Positions 27,478 through 36,860 of a stretch of 64,000 bases of DNA are shown one piece after another. Source of the DNA: Curtobacterium flaccumfaciens pv. betae. GTDB taxonomy: Bacteria; Actinomycetota; Actinomycetes; Actinomycetales; Microbacteriaceae. How positions within the stretch are numbered: the stretch's first letter is position 1; every line of letters starts with the position of its first letter. A model generated the notes under the pieces. The model was not told the DNA's origin, made no database searches, and saw nothing but the letters and a program-made list of their open reading frames with translations. The position numbers were made by a program, and so were the translations under genes. The DNA lies in NCBI RefSeq assembly GCF_026241855.1, contig NZ_JAPJDC010000001.1, positions 806,001 to 870,000 on the forward strand. The letters run 5' to 3'.

Positions 27478-28005
27478 TGGTCGCAACGCGCCGCGGGCCC
27501 GCCGTCGAGTGGTCAGAACGTGTCGTTCGGCACCGGCTCGACCGACAGTTCGTGACCTCTCGGCCCTGGGCGCGCGGGGAGTCTTGACCTCTCGGCAGCA
27601 CGTCCGTCGGCCAGTCGCGGTGCGGTGCCGTTCCGGCGAGCGTGACCAGCCTCGCGGGCGCGCGCAGCACCCGATGCCGTGTGGTCGCAACACACCGCGG
27701 CCCGCCGTCGAGTGGTCAGAACGTGTCGTTCGGCACCGGCTCGACCGACAGTTCGTGACCTCTCGGCCCTGGGCGCGCGGGGAGTCGTGACCTCTCGGCA
27801 GCCCGTCTGTCGGCCAGTCGCGGTGTGGTGCCGTTCCGGCGAGCGTCGTCGGCCTTGCGGGCGCGCGCAGCATCCTATGCCGTGTGGTCGCAACACGCCG
27901 TGGGCCCGCCGTCGAGTGGTCAGAACGTGTCGTTCGGCACCGGCGCGAGCGACAGTTCGTGACCTCTCGGCCCGATGCGCGCGGGGAGTCGCGACCACCC
28001 AGCAG
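27478..28005. repeat. Tandem array of three family B elements, period 203-204 bp
   Basis: The 608 bases between DUF6264 and the M18 peptidase hold no gene. The string GTCGAGTGGTCAGAACGTGT starts at 27504, 27707 and 27911. Each unit has GTGGTCGCAAC, then the inner arms GTGGTCAGAACGTGTCG and CGACAGTTCGTGACC, then GAGTC(T/G)(T/C)GACC. The first two units are almost identical and the third is truncated and more diverged. Confidence 0.85.
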
Positions 28006-28022
28006 CCGACGCCGCCCGGAGG

Positions 28023-29282
28023 TCAGCCGGCCAGGAAGGCGGCGACCGCTCCGTGCAGGGCAGCCAGGTCGTCGACGTGCACGAGCTCCCGGATCGAGTG
28101 CATCGACAGCAGCCCGACGCCGATGTCGATCGTCGGGATCCCGAGCCGGGTCGCCGCGATCGGGCCGATGGTCGAGCCGCCGGGGATCGTGTTCACGTTG
28201 ACGAACGGCTGCCACGGCACACCGGCGGTCTCGCACGCCGCTGCCCAGACGGCCTCGCCCTTCGCCTCGGTCATGTAGCGCTGGTTCGCGCTGATCTTCA
28301 GCAGCGGTCCGGCTCCGGGGCGCGGACGGTTCGTCGGGTCGTGCTTCTCCGGCTGGTTCGGGTGCACCAGGTGCCCGGCATCGCTCGACAGCAGCCACGA
28401 CGCACGGAACGCCCGTGCGGCCTCGGAGCGGGTGGCGCCGAGGCCCTCCTGCACACGGCCGAGGACGTCCTCGAGGAACGGACCACCGGCACCGGACGGC
28501 GTCGACGACCCGATCTCCTCGTGGTCGAACGCCGCGAACACCGGGATGTGGTCACCGTCGGTCGGAGCGTCCACGATGCCCCGGAGTCCGGCGTGCACGC
28601 TCGTCAGGTTGTCCATCCGGCCGGACGCCAGGAACTCCCGCTCGATGCCGATCCGGGCCGGTGCCTGGGTGTCGGCGAGGAACAGGTCCCACGACACCGC
28701 GCCCTCGCCGAGCCGGGCGAGCAGCCATTCCACGACGGAGGTCCCGCCGGCGTCGCCGTCGACCCCGACGATCGGCAGGGTGTGGCGCTGGCGGTCGATC
28801 TCCTTGCCGTCGTTGACCCCACGGTCCAGGTGGATCGCCAGGTTGGGGATCCGGGCGACGGCGTCGGTGCTGACGAGCCGCACGCTGCCGTCGGCGTCGA
28901 CGACCCGGCCGGCGATCCGCAGGTCGCGGTCGAACCAGGTCGACAGGAGCGCACCGCCGTAGACCTCGACGCCCAGCTGCTCCCAGCCCCCGGTACGCAC
29001 GCCGGGGTTCGGCTTCACGCGGAAGCCGGGGGAGTCGGTGTGGGCGCCGAGGATCCGGAACGGCGTCGTCGGGCCGGCACCGTCGGGCAGGCGCCACGCG
29101 ATGACGGCGCCGTCGCGGACCACCACGTACGCACCGGCTTCGGTCGGCCAGGCGTCGAGCTCGGACAGCTCGGTGAACCCGGCAGCGACGAGACGGTCAC
29201 GGGTCGCCGCCGCCGCGTGGAACGCGGTGGGCGACTCGGTGACGAACTGGGCGAACTCGGAGGCGATGGCGTCGACGGTCAC
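28023..29282 (-). CDS. M18 family aminopeptidase
   Basis: Di-zinc aminopeptidase of 419 residues, probably tetrahedral and cytoplasmic, releasing N-terminal acidic or other residues. Metal-binding motifs: LGAHTDSPGFR (about residue 75), AFDHEEIGSSTPSGAGGPFLE (about 240-260) and the C-terminal TRLGIPTIDIGVGLLSMHSIRE with the final histidine. GTG start. It follows fbaA on the same strand after a terminator hairpin. Confidence 0.92.
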   Translation of the reverse strand: MTVDAIASEFAQFVTESPTAFHAAAATRDRLVAAGFTELSELDAWPTEAGAYVVVRDGAVIAWRLPDGAGPTTPFRILGAHTDSPGFRVKPNPGVRTGGWEQLGVEVYGGALLSTWFDRDLRIAGRVVDADGSVRLVSTDAVARIPNLAIHLDRGVNDGKEIDRQRHTLPIVGVDGDAGGTSVVEWLLARLGEGAVSWDLFLADTQAPARIGIEREFLASGRMDNLTSVHAGLRGIVDAPTDGDHIPVFAAFDHEEIGSSTPSGAGGPFLEDVLGRVQEGLGATRSEAARAFRASWLLSSDAGHLVHPNQPEKHDPTNRPRPGAGPLLKISANQRYMTEAKGEAVWAAACETAGVPWQPFVNVNTIPGGSTIGPIAATRLGIPTIDIGVGLLSMHSIRELVHVDDLAALHGAVAAFLAG

Positions 29283-29320
29283 CCGCCCATCGTGGCACGC
29301 GGTGGAGGCGACCCGACGCA

Positions 29321-29353
29321 GAACGGGGCGCGTCCGTCGGACGCACCCCGTTC
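29321..29353 (-). terminator. Terminator hairpin after fbaA
   Basis: GAACGGGGCGCGTCC pairs with GGACGCACCCCGTTC across a GTC loop with one mismatch. It lies between fbaA and the M18 peptidase gene, both on the minus strand. Confidence 0.7.
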
Positions 29354-29387
29354 CTCCAGGCCGGTGGACCCGACCGGACGGACCTGC

Positions 29388-30416
29388 TCAGCCCTTGGCG
29401 TGACCGGCCGAGCCGAGGACCTTCGCGGCCTCGACGACGCGGGCCGCCATGGCGGTCTCGGCGACCTTGCCCCAGGCGCGGGGGTCGTACTGCTTCTTGT
29501 TGCCGACCTCGCCGTCGATCTTCAGGACGCCCTCGTAGTTGCGGAACATCGAGTCCGCGATCGAGCGGGTGAACGCGTACTGCGTGTCCGTGTCGATGTT
29601 CATCTTGATGACGCCGTTGCGGACGGCCTCGTGGATCTCGTCGTCGGTCGAACCGGAGCCGCCGTGGAACACGAGGTCGAGGGGGTTCTCGCCCGTGCCG
29701 TGCTTCGAGGCGACCGACGCCTGGATCTCGCCGAGGAGCTCGGGGCGGAGCTTGACGTTGCCCGGCTTGTAGACGCCGTGCACGTTGCCGAAGGTGAGCG
29801 CCGCGATCCAGCGGCCCTTGTCACCCAGCCCGAGTGCGTCGACGACCTTCTCGACGTCGTTCGGGGTGGTGTAGAGCGCGTCGTTCGTGCCCTCGTGCTG
29901 GACGCCGTCCTCTTCGCCGCCGACGACGCCGATCTCGACCTCGAGGATCGCGTTGATGTTCCGCGTCTTCTCGATCATGGTCTTCGCGATCTCGATGTTC
30001 TCGTCGAGCGGCACGGCCGAACCGTCCCACATGTGCGACTGGAAGATCGGGTTGCGGCCCTGCCGGACCTCTTCCTCGCTCGCCGCGATCAGCGGCAGGA
30101 CGAAGCCGTCGAGGGCGTCCTTCGGGCAGTGGTCGGTGTGCAGCGCGACCGTGATGTCGTAGTTCTTGGCGACCTCGTGGGCGAACTTCGCCATCGCGAG
30201 GGCACCCGCTGCGCGGTTCTTGATGGTGTGGCCGGCGAAGTAGTCGGCACCGCCCGTCGTGACCTGGAGGATGCCGTCGGAACCGGCCTCCTGCAGGCCC
30301 TGGAGGACCGCGTTGATGGTCTGCGAGGAGGAGACGTTGACCGCGGGGTACGCGAACTTGCCCGCCTTCGCGCGTTCGATCATCTCGGCGTACTGTTCCG
30401 GCGTTGCGATGGGCAC
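29388..30416 (-). CDS. fbaA: Class II fructose-bisphosphate aldolase
   Basis: Zinc aldolase of glycolysis and gluconeogenesis, 342 residues. The HTDHCPKDAL motif carries the catalytic aspartate and a zinc histidine; the GGSGSTDDEIHEAV phosphate loop and NIDTDTQYAFTRSI are typical of the long (FbaA) type. ATG start behind AAGGAG. Divergent from glpX, which acts on its product. Confidence 0.96.
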   Translation of the reverse strand: MPIATPEQYAEMIERAKAGKFAYPAVNVSSSQTINAVLQGLQEAGSDGILQVTTGGADYFAGHTIKNRAAGALAMAKFAHEVAKNYDITVALHTDHCPKDALDGFVLPLIAASEEEVRQGRNPIFQSHMWDGSAVPLDENIEIAKTMIEKTRNINAILEVEIGVVGGEEDGVQHEGTNDALYTTPNDVEKVVDALGLGDKGRWIAALTFGNVHGVYKPGNVKLRPELLGEIQASVASKHGTGENPLDLVFHGGSGSTDDEIHEAVRNGVIKMNIDTDTQYAFTRSIADSMFRNYEGVLKIDGEVGNKKQYDPRAWGKVAETAMAARVVEAAKVLGSAGHAKG

Positions 30417-30562
30417 GTGGATCTCCTTCGACTTCGGTGATGTCCCCGCCGATCGTAGTCAGAAGCTCTGGAGGCGCGGTCCGGGTTACGCGGTCGGCTC
30501 CGTCCGGCGTGCACATGCGTGCACGGGCCCGGTGTCCGGACCGCGGGTCGGCCGCCGGTCGG

Positions 30563-30568
30563 TAGGCT
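30563..30568 (+). promoter_or_regulatory. -10 box TAGGCT, leaderless start of glpX
   Basis: TAGGCT ends 6 bases before the GTG at 30575, with no ribosome site. Confidence 0.5.
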
Positions 30569-30574
30569 CGGGTC

Positions 30575-31564
30575 GTGACTCCCACTACGGAAACCGGCTC
30601 CCTGTTCCTCCAGCCCGACCGCAACCTCGCGCTCGAGCTCGTGCGTGCGACGGAGGCCGCCGCGATCCGTGCGCAGCCGTGGGTCGGGCGTGGTGAGAAG
30701 AACCTCGCCGACGGCGCCGCGGTCGACGCGATGCGCAAGTTCCTCGGCACGGTGAACTTCGACGGCGTCGTCGTCATCGGTGAGGGCGAGAAGGACAACG
30801 CCCCGATGCTCTACAACGGCGAGCACGTCGGCAACGGTCACGGTCCGGCCTGCGACATCGCGGTCGACCCGATCGACGGCACCTCGCTCACCGCCGCCGG
30901 GCGCCAGAACGCCATCTCCGTGATGGCCGTCTCGGACCGCGGCTCGATGTACGACCCCTCTGCCGTCTTCTACATGGACAAGATCGCCGCCGGCCCCGAG
31001 GGTCGCGGTGTCCTGGACCTCGAGAAGCCGATCGGTGACAACATCCGCGCGCTGGCGAAGGCCAAGGGCAAGGACCTCGAGGACATGGTCGTCGCCGTGC
31101 TCGATCGTCCGCGCCACGACGAGCTGATCCGCGCCATCCGCGCGACCGGTGCTGGCACGCGACTGCTGCTCGACGGTGACGTCGCCGGTGGCATCGCCGC
31201 CGCCCTGCCCGGCTCGACGATCGACATGTGCGTCGGTGTCGGCGGCACCCCCGAGGGCATCATCACGGCGTGCGCGATCAAGGCGCTCGGCGGCGTGATC
31301 CTCGGCAAGCTCCAGCCGAAGGACGACGAGGAGCGCGAGCGCGCCATCGCCGCCGGCCACGACCTGGACAAGGTCCTCGACCAGGACGACCTGGTCACGG
31401 GGGACAACACGTTCTTCGTCGCCACCGGCGTCACCGACGGCGTCCTGGTCGACGGCGTGCGTCGTTCGCGCGGCGTCATCCACACCGACTCGCTCGTCCT
31501 CCGCTCACGCTCGAACACGATCCGCCGCATCCAGGCCGACCACCGTGCGGAGAAGTGGTTCTGA
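30575..31564 (+). CDS. glpX: Class II fructose-1,6-bisphosphatase
   Basis: Gluconeogenic phosphatase, 329 residues, the only type in many actinobacteria. The metal-binding segments [14 protein letters not shown] and [20 protein letters not shown] are present, as is [23 protein letters not shown] start behind TAGGCT. Divergent from fbaA. The accessory reverse transcriptase gene begins 232 bases downstream. Confidence 0.95.
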   Translation: MTPTTETGSLFLQPDRNLALELVRATEAAAIRAQPWVGRGEKNLADGAAVDAMRKFLGTVNFDGVVVIGEGEKDNAPMLYNGEHVGNGHGPACDIAVDPIDGTSLTAAGRQNAISVMAVSDRGSMYDPSAVFYMDKIAAGPEGRGVLDLEKPIGDNIRALAKAKGKDLEDMVVAVLDRPRHDELIRAIRATGAGTRLLLDGDVAGGIAAALPGSTIDMCVGVGGTPEGIITACAIKALGGVILGKLQPKDDEERERAIAAGHDLDKVLDQDDLVTGDNTFFVATGVTDGVLVDGVRRSRGVIHTDSLVLRSRSNTIRRIQADHRAEKWF

Positions 31565-31796
31565 TCCGCTGACGCGTCGCGGGTGCGCGCAGTTCGAACC
31601 ATGACGCCGATGTGACACCAGATCCGAGATTTTGTTCCACATCGCTTTCGTGGTTTCCCAAGAGCCGGCTACAGGAGAGGGCGACAGAACCAGCTCGCCA
31701 GTCACTGGACGCACCCCTAGGACCCGTTCTGATCTCACGTTCGCTAAAGCGCGACGTTTCGAGGCTTCTGGCTGAGGTGCGAGGTAGGGTCCTAGG
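31565..31796. other. Spacer before the reverse transcriptase
   Basis: Base composition drops along this 232-base stretch (for example GATTTTGTTCCACATCGC near 31627). I see no open frame. There are weak inverted repeats such as GGCGA/TCGCC (about 31679-31700). Some defence reverse transcriptases have a non-coding RNA just upstream, so a structured RNA is possible but not shown. Confidence 0.35.
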
Positions 31797-33347
31797 GTGA
31801 ATATCTTGGGGCTGGACTTAGCAGAAGCAGCGAAGCTGCTCGACTCTGAACGTTACGGCGACTGGTATCGCGACCCCTGGGGCTGGCCGGAGCTGCGGCC
31901 CGAATTCGTCGAAACACTGACGGAGGCGGATCTCCCAATCGAGAAGAATGGGACGAAGTACCGCTTCGCCCATTCGCCGAAGCTGCACGCATTTGAGGTG
32001 CCGAAATCTTTCTTTGGGCAGCGCCCTGCTGTGATGCTCGACGCAATCTCGCGACTTGCCTACGCGGCTGCAGTTGTTCCTTTTGCAAAGTCCCTTGAAG
32101 CGGGGACGCCGGCCTGGGTGTTTGGGTGGCGATTTCGCAACGGGACGTTAGCGCGAGGCACTGACGAGTGGCAGGCTTACCGGGCCTCGCATAGCACAAT
32201 GCGCCACTCGTCACACGCAGGGGAGACGGATATCACGTCTTTCTTTGCGTCCGTTGACCACGAGCGGTTGCTGATGAAGCTTAAGGCCCGAAAAATGTCG
32301 GGCTTGTCGCTCGACGTGGTGGAAACAGTGATTCGTTCCCACGCCTCACTGCATTACAGGTCCGGGATTCCGCAGAGGAGCAGCGCATCCGCTTTGCTCG
32401 CGCAGATCGTTCTGAGTGATGTCGATGAGGTGATACAAAGTCAGATCAACGACGGGCGCATAGCGGCCGCGCGCCGGTGGATGGACGACATAAGTTTTGA
32501 AGGGTCATTCGAGGACGTCTACGGGCTCATTCTGGAAATTCAAAAAGAACTTCGAACTGTCGGTCTTGAGATCAACGCTTCCAAGACGAAAGTGCACCTG
32601 TCTTCGGCGCGGGCGGACGCTCTAGAGGACCAGTGGCGCGACCTCATAGAAGTAACCGAAGAGACGTACGAATCCGATGAGTATCCTGGACTTTCCTACA
32701 CCTATATCTCCCAGGAGGACCTATCCAATGCTGAACATCGATCCTTGCAGCGTCCATCTGAGACTGAACGCACAACGCTCGGGCTGGTGCTTCGAAGTCT
32801 GCGCTCTTACGAAGATTTCGACCGAGTAGAGGATTGGATGGACGTTGCCCGCATGGTCCCGCATGGAGCTGACCATCTTAGTCGGTACCTCCGAGATGCA
32901 GTGAGTCATAAGCGTTTGTCGGTTAGGCGAATCAACGCGTGGTTCGAGCAGGAGCATGCGAGCGACTGGCCGCACACGGAATGGGTCGCGGCGCAACATG
33001 CTATTGCGATCGCGGATGGTATTGCCGATAATCGAACGCAGCGCATTCTCGGCGACTGGGTTAGAACAACTGATAACGCTCAAAAGCTCGCGGTTGCGAC
33101 GCAGCGGATGGCGAACTTTGACCCGATTGGTCTTCGCCGGAGTGTCCTTAAGAGAGTGGACTCATGCGCGGACCCTATGTTGTTGCGCATTTTCGTATTA
33201 GCGCTTCTTTCAGTTGGCTATGACTCCACGAACCTCGATGCCATCCTTTCTCGTGATCCCCATAATGCGCTACTGCTGAAGTTTCTGCGAGATCGTAACT
33301 GGAAAGGTCTAACTCCGGTGGGCGACTTCGCTGGAGCTGAGCGCTAG
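31797..33347 (+). CDS. Orphan reverse transcriptase, Abi/UG-like
   Basis: RNA-directed DNA polymerase of 516 residues. RT motifs are in order: A TDITSFFASVDH (144-155), B SGIPQRSSAS (189-198), C RRWMDDISF (226-234, WMDD in place of YADD) and D GLEINASKTKVH (256-267). There is no intron maturase, endonuclease or retron X domain; the C-terminal 240 residues look all-helical, as in abortive-infection and unknown-group (DRT) RTs. The exact group is not assignable by eye. GTG start 6 bases after TAGGGT (31785-31790). Codons such as ATA, AGA and TTT and lower GC set it apart from its neighbours, suggesting transfer. Confidence 0.82.
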   Translation: MNILGLDLAEAAKLLDSERYGDWYRDPWGWPELRPEFVETLTEADLPIEKNGTKYRFAHSPKLHAFEVPKSFFGQRPAVMLDAISRLAYAAAVVPFAKSLEAGTPAWVFGWRFRNGTLARGTDEWQAYRASHSTMRHSSHAGETDITSFFASVDHERLLMKLKARKMSGLSLDVVETVIRSHASLHYRSGIPQRSSASALLAQIVLSDVDEVIQSQINDGRIAAARRWMDDISFEGSFEDVYGLILEIQKELRTVGLEINASKTKVHLSSARADALEDQWRDLIEVTEETYESDEYPGLSYTYISQEDLSNAEHRSLQRPSETERTTLGLVLRSLRSYEDFDRVEDWMDVARMVPHGADHLSRYLRDAVSHKRLSVRRINAWFEQEHASDWPHTEWVAAQHAIAIADGIADNRTQRILGDWVRTTDNAQKLAVATQRMANFDPIGLRRSVLKRVDSCADPMLLRIFVLALLSVGYDSTNLDAILSRDPHNALLLKFLRDRNWKGLTPVGDFAGAER

Positions 33348-33385
33348 GGCTTTCGTAGTCCCATGGGGACATCGGTGCGGTGCCG

Positions 33386-34648
33386 TCAGTCCTCGTCGAC
33401 GGCGCCGACGAGCTCCGGTGCCGTGAGCAGCCGCGGCTCGTCCTCGATCGACGACGGGTCCGCGATGACCTTCGACTCATCGAGCGGCGACAGCCGACGG
33501 GCGCTCGGCAGCACCTGGCGTTCGAGGGACCCGACGAAGCGGTTGTAGTCGACGACCGAGCCCCGGATCGAGCGGCCGAGCTTGTCGACGTGCCCGGCCA
33601 TCGTGGAGAGCCGGCCGTAGAGCTCGCGGGAGACCTTGAAGAGCTCGTGCGCCTCTTGCGACACGACGTCCTGCTGCCACGAGAACGCCACGGTCTTGAG
33701 CACGGACCACAGGGTCACGGGTGAGGCGAGGGCGATGCGCTTGCGGAAGGCGTGGTCGAGCAGCCCGGGGTCGGCGGCGAGTGCGCTCGAGATGAGCGAC
33801 TCGGACGGGATGAAGGCGACGGTGAGCTCGGGGGAGGCGTCGTACCCGGTCCAGTACTCCCGTGCGGCGAGGGCGTCGACGTGCGCGCGGAGCGCCTTGA
33901 CGTGCTGGGCGATGAGCTGGTCGCGTCGTGCTGCCTCGGCGCCGGTGGCGGTCGCGGGGATCTCGGCGGCCTGCAGGTAGGCGCTGAACGGCACCTTGGC
34001 GTCGACGGCGATGGTCTTGCCGCCGGGCAGGTGCACGACCATGTCCGGCCTGGCGGAGCCGACCGCGGTGGTGACGGAGGACTGCACGTCGAAGTCGACC
34101 CGTTCGAGCAGCCCGGCGGCCTCGACCACGTTGCGCAGCTGCGTCTCGCCCCAGACGCCGCGCGTGCTGTTCGACGACAGGGCGCTGGCCAGGGTGTCGG
34201 CGGTGGCACGGAGGCGCTCTTCGGACTCGGCGGCCGACCGGAGCTGCGCCGACAGCGCGCCGTACTGCTCGCTCCGCGACTGCTCGAGCTCGGCGATCTT
34301 CGTGCGCATCACGTCGAGCGTCTGCGCCACGGGGCTGAGCGCGGTGAGCACCTTCGACTCGTTCTGGTTGCGCGCCGCGTCGACGCCGTGCATGCGCTGC
34401 ACCAGGTGCTCGAGTTCGGCGGAGCGCCGTTCGAGCGAGTCGACCTGGCGGCGGTACTGCGTGTCCTGGGCGTCGAGGCGTTCCTCGGCGTCGCGCCGCA
34501 CCGCCTCGAGCTGGCCGCGCAGGGCCTCGGCCGTCGCGCGGGCCGATGCGGCGTCGACGCCTGCGCGCGAGCGGGCGAGTGACCAGGCGACGACCGCACC
34601 GACGGCGATGCCGATCACGAGACCGATGACCAGGGCGAGGATCTGCAT
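33386..34648 (-). CDS. rmuC: DNA recombination protein RmuC
   Basis: RmuC family, limiting inversion at short inverted repeats in E. coli; it has a restriction-endonuclease-like core. One N-terminal transmembrane helix (ILALVIGLVIGIAVGAVVAW, about 3-22), a coiled coil (about 30-150), then the conserved domain with GVWGETQLRNVVEAAGLLERVDFDVQ, DMVVHLPGGKTIAVDAKVPFSAYL and FIPSESLI. 420 residues from the ATG at 34648; an upstream ATG at 34759 adds sequence that is not family-like and overlaps the iol promoter. Its stop faces the RT stop at a 38-base distance. Confidence 0.9.
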   Translation of the reverse strand: MQILALVIGLVIGIAVGAVVAWSLARSRAGVDAASARATAEALRGQLEAVRRDAEERLDAQDTQYRRQVDSLERRSAELEHLVQRMHGVDAARNQNESKVLTALSPVAQTLDVMRTKIAELEQSRSEQYGALSAQLRSAAESEERLRATADTLASALSSNSTRGVWGETQLRNVVEAAGLLERVDFDVQSSVTTAVGSARPDMVVHLPGGKTIAVDAKVPFSAYLQAAEIPATATGAEAARRDQLIAQHVKALRAHVDALAAREYWTGYDASPELTVAFIPSESLISSALAADPGLLDHAFRKRIALASPVTLWSVLKTVAFSWQQDVVSQEAHELFKVSRELYGRLSTMAGHVDKLGRSIRGSVVDYNRFVGSLERQVLPSARRLSPLDESKVIADPSSIEDEPRLLTAPELVGAVDED

Positions 34649-34757
34649 GTCGCGACCCTGGCAGAACCCACCGACACCGCGCCTCCCGGCACTCCGAGGT
34701 GACCGCCGGACCAGCGTGACGGACACTACGCGACCAGCGTGACGGACCTCGGAATCC

Positions 34758-34791
34758 ATGTCATGACATTAGGGCAAACAGGGTGTACAGT
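34758..34791 (+). promoter_or_regulatory. iol operon promoter with overlapping operator
   Basis: -35 ATGACA (34763-34768), a 17-base spacer, then -10 TACAGT (34786-34791). The -35 is inside the 12-base perfect palindrome ATGTCATGACAT (34758-34769). Core TGTCATGACA is the same as the site before the GntR gene (TGTCGTGACA), apart from one base. This is the expected layout for repression by that regulator. Confidence 0.7.
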
Positions 34792-34837
34792 CGTGATCGT
34801 CCGCCGATGAAGCCGCACGGAAGGTCCACCGCGTCGC

Positions 34838-35878
34838 ATGACGAACCAAGCTCCCCACGCCTACGACGTGATCACGATGGGACGCGTCAGCGTCGACATC
34901 TACCCGCAGCAGACCGGCCCCCTCGAGGACGTCTCGACCTTCTCGAAGTCCGTCGGCGGCAGCGCCACGAACGTCGCCATCGCCGCTGCTCGCCACGGCG
35001 CGGACGCCGCGGTCATCACCCGGACGGGCAACGACCCCTTCGGTCGGTACATCGCCCGCACGCTGCCCGAGTACGGCGTCGCGAACGCCTTCGTCGAGAC
35101 GGTGGAGGGGCTGAACACCCCCGTCGCCTTCTGCGAGATCTTCCCGCCGGACGACTTCCCGCTCTACTTCTACCGGGCCCCGAAGGCGCCGGACCTGATG
35201 ATCACGGCGAAGTCCCTGCCGCTGCACGAGATCGAGCGCGCGAAGATCTTCTGGACCACGGTGACCGGCCTCAGCGAGGAGCCGAGCCGACAGGCGCACC
35301 ACGTGGCGTACGAAGCCCGGTCCGCCGCGCAGAACAGCACGAAGACCCACACCGTCTTGGACCTGGACTACCGGTCGATGTTCTGGTCGAGCCCCGAGGC
35401 CGCGACGCGCGAGGTCGCGATCGCCCTCGAGCACGCCACCGTCGCCGTCGGCAACCGTGAGGAGTGCGAGGTGGCGGTGGGGGAGACCGATCCGGTCCGC
35501 GCCGCCGACGCCCTGCTCGACCGCGGTGTCGAGATCGCGATCGTCAAGCAGGGGCCGAAGGGCGTGCTGGCGAAGACCCGCGACGAGTTCGTCGAGTTCC
35601 GTCCGCACCACATCGACGTCGTGAACGGGCTCGGCTCGGGCGACGGCTTCGGCGGCGCGCTGACGCACGGACTGCTGCAGGGCTGGAGCCTCGAGCGGAT
35701 CCTGGCGTTCTGCAACGCGGCCGGCGCGATCGTCGCGACGCGGTTCGAGTGCTCGACGGCGATGCCGACGAGCGACGAGATCGAGCAGTTCCTGACCGAC
35801 AACCCGGCCGAAGGCACGAACCACACGGGTGAGACGTACACGGGTGAGACGAACACCGAGGAGAAGACCCATGCCTGA
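34838..35878 (+). CDS. iolC: 5-dehydro-2-deoxygluconokinase
   Basis: PfkB-family kinase of myo-inositol breakdown; phosphorylates 2-deoxy-5-keto-gluconate. VGGSATNVAIAAARHGADAAVITRTGND (residues about 35-62) and the ATP/anion-hole motif NGLGSGDGFGGAL (about 264-276) with the catalytic aspartate are present. 346 residues; the C-terminus ends in a Thr/Glu-rich tail of about 25 residues that overlaps the next gene by 8 bases. First gene of the iol operon. Confidence 0.88.
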   Translation: MTNQAPHAYDVITMGRVSVDIYPQQTGPLEDVSTFSKSVGGSATNVAIAAARHGADAAVITRTGNDPFGRYIARTLPEYGVANAFVETVEGLNTPVAFCEIFPPDDFPLYFYRAPKAPDLMITAKSLPLHEIERAKIFWTTVTGLSEEPSRQAHHVAYEARSAAQNSTKTHTVLDLDYRSMFWSSPEAATREVAIALEHATVAVGNREECEVAVGETDPVRAADALLDRGVEIAIVKQGPKGVLAKTRDEFVEFRPHHIDVVNGLGSGDGFGGALTHGLLQGWSLERILAFCNAAGAIVATRFECSTAMPTSDEIEQFLTDNPAEGTNHTGETYTGETNTEEKTHA

Positions 35879-36860
35879 GCTCAGCCCCGCTGACTTCCAG
35901 CGCCTCCGCGACATCCGTGCCGGCCAGCCCGACCTGGTGCGTGCCACGCTCGACGCCCGCCGCAAGCGCTCCCTGCTCGCCGACGACGGCAAGCTCTTCA
36001 TCGTCGCCGCCGACCACCCCGCACGCGGTGCCCTGGCCGTGCGCGACGACGAGTCCGCGATGGCCGACCGCTACGACCTGCTCGAGCGGCTCGTCACGGC
36101 CCTCGGCCGTCCTGGGGTCGACGGGGTGCTCGGTACCCCCGACATCCTCGAGGACCTCGCGCTGCTCGGCGCCCTCGACGGCAAGGTCGTCGTCGGGTCG
36201 ATGAACCGCGGTGGACTCCGCGGCGCCACGTTCGAGATGGACGACCGGTACACGGCGTACTCGGCGCAGGCGATCAAGGACTCCGGGCTCGACTTCGCCA
36301 AGCTGCTGGTGCGCATCGCCCTGGAGGACTCGGGCACCGCGCCGACGCTCGAGGCCACGGCCCGCGCCGTCAGCGAGGCCGCTGCGCTCCAGCTGCCGAT
36401 CATGCTCGAGCCGTTCATGTCCGAGTGGCGGGACGGCCGGGTCGTCAACGACCTGTCGGCCGACGCCGTGATCACCTCGATGGCGATCGCCGCGGGACTC
36501 GGCGAGTCCAGCGCCTACAGCTGGCTCAAGATCCCCGTCGTCGACGACATGGAGCGCGTGATGGCCGCGACGACGCTGCCCACGCTGCTGCTCGGCGGCG
36601 ACCCGGCTTCGCGGCCGCTGGAGACGTACGCCAAGTGGGCTGACGCCCTGGCCCTGCCCGGCGTCCGCGGCCTGGTCGTCGGACGCACCCTGCTCTACCC
36701 CTCGGACGGCGACGTCGCCGCCGCCGTGGACGTCGCCGCCGGTCTCGTCCACAGCCAGGAGGCCCGGGGCGGGTTCTCCACAGATGCCCACGACCCAGCC
36801 GCTCGGCTCGCGGGCGCCACCACCATGGACTCGTCCATCTCGGAAGGAAGCAACGCATGA
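35871..36860 (+). CDS. Cgl0158 family TIM-barrel protein, probable aldolase
   Basis: The 329-residue product belongs to the Cgl0158 family of (beta/alpha)8 barrels found after iolC in actinobacterial inositol clusters. Seen: LFIVAADHPARGALAV near the N-terminus, KLLVRIA, IMLEPFMSEW and LKIPVVDDMERVMAATTLPTLLLGGDPA. LKIP may hold a Schiff-base lysine, as in class I DeoC/LacD-type aldolases. The pathway needs an aldolase for 2-deoxy-5-keto-gluconate 6-phosphate and no classical IolJ is present, so it is a candidate for that step. This is inference. Confidence 0.75.
   Translation: MPELSPADFQRLRDIRAGQPDLVRATLDARRKRSLLADDGKLFIVAADHPARGALAVRDDESAMADRYDLLERLVTALGRPGVDGVLGTPDILEDLALLGALDGKVVVGSMNRGGLRGATFEMDDRYTAYSAQAIKDSGLDFAKLLVRIALEDSGTAPTLEATARAVSEAAALQLPIMLEPFMSEWRDGRVVNDLSADAVITSMAIAAGLGESSAYSWLKIPVVDDMERVMAATTLPTLLLGGDPASRPLETYAKWADALALPGVRGLVVGRTLLYPSDGDVAAAVDVAAGLVHSQEARGGFSTDAHDPAARLAGATTMDSSISEGSNA

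Noticed and set aside
31565..33347. Group II intron or retron
   Set aside because: No maturase or endonuclease domain, no domain V-like hairpin seen and no recognisable retron msr/msd; RT motif C differs from the retron YADD.
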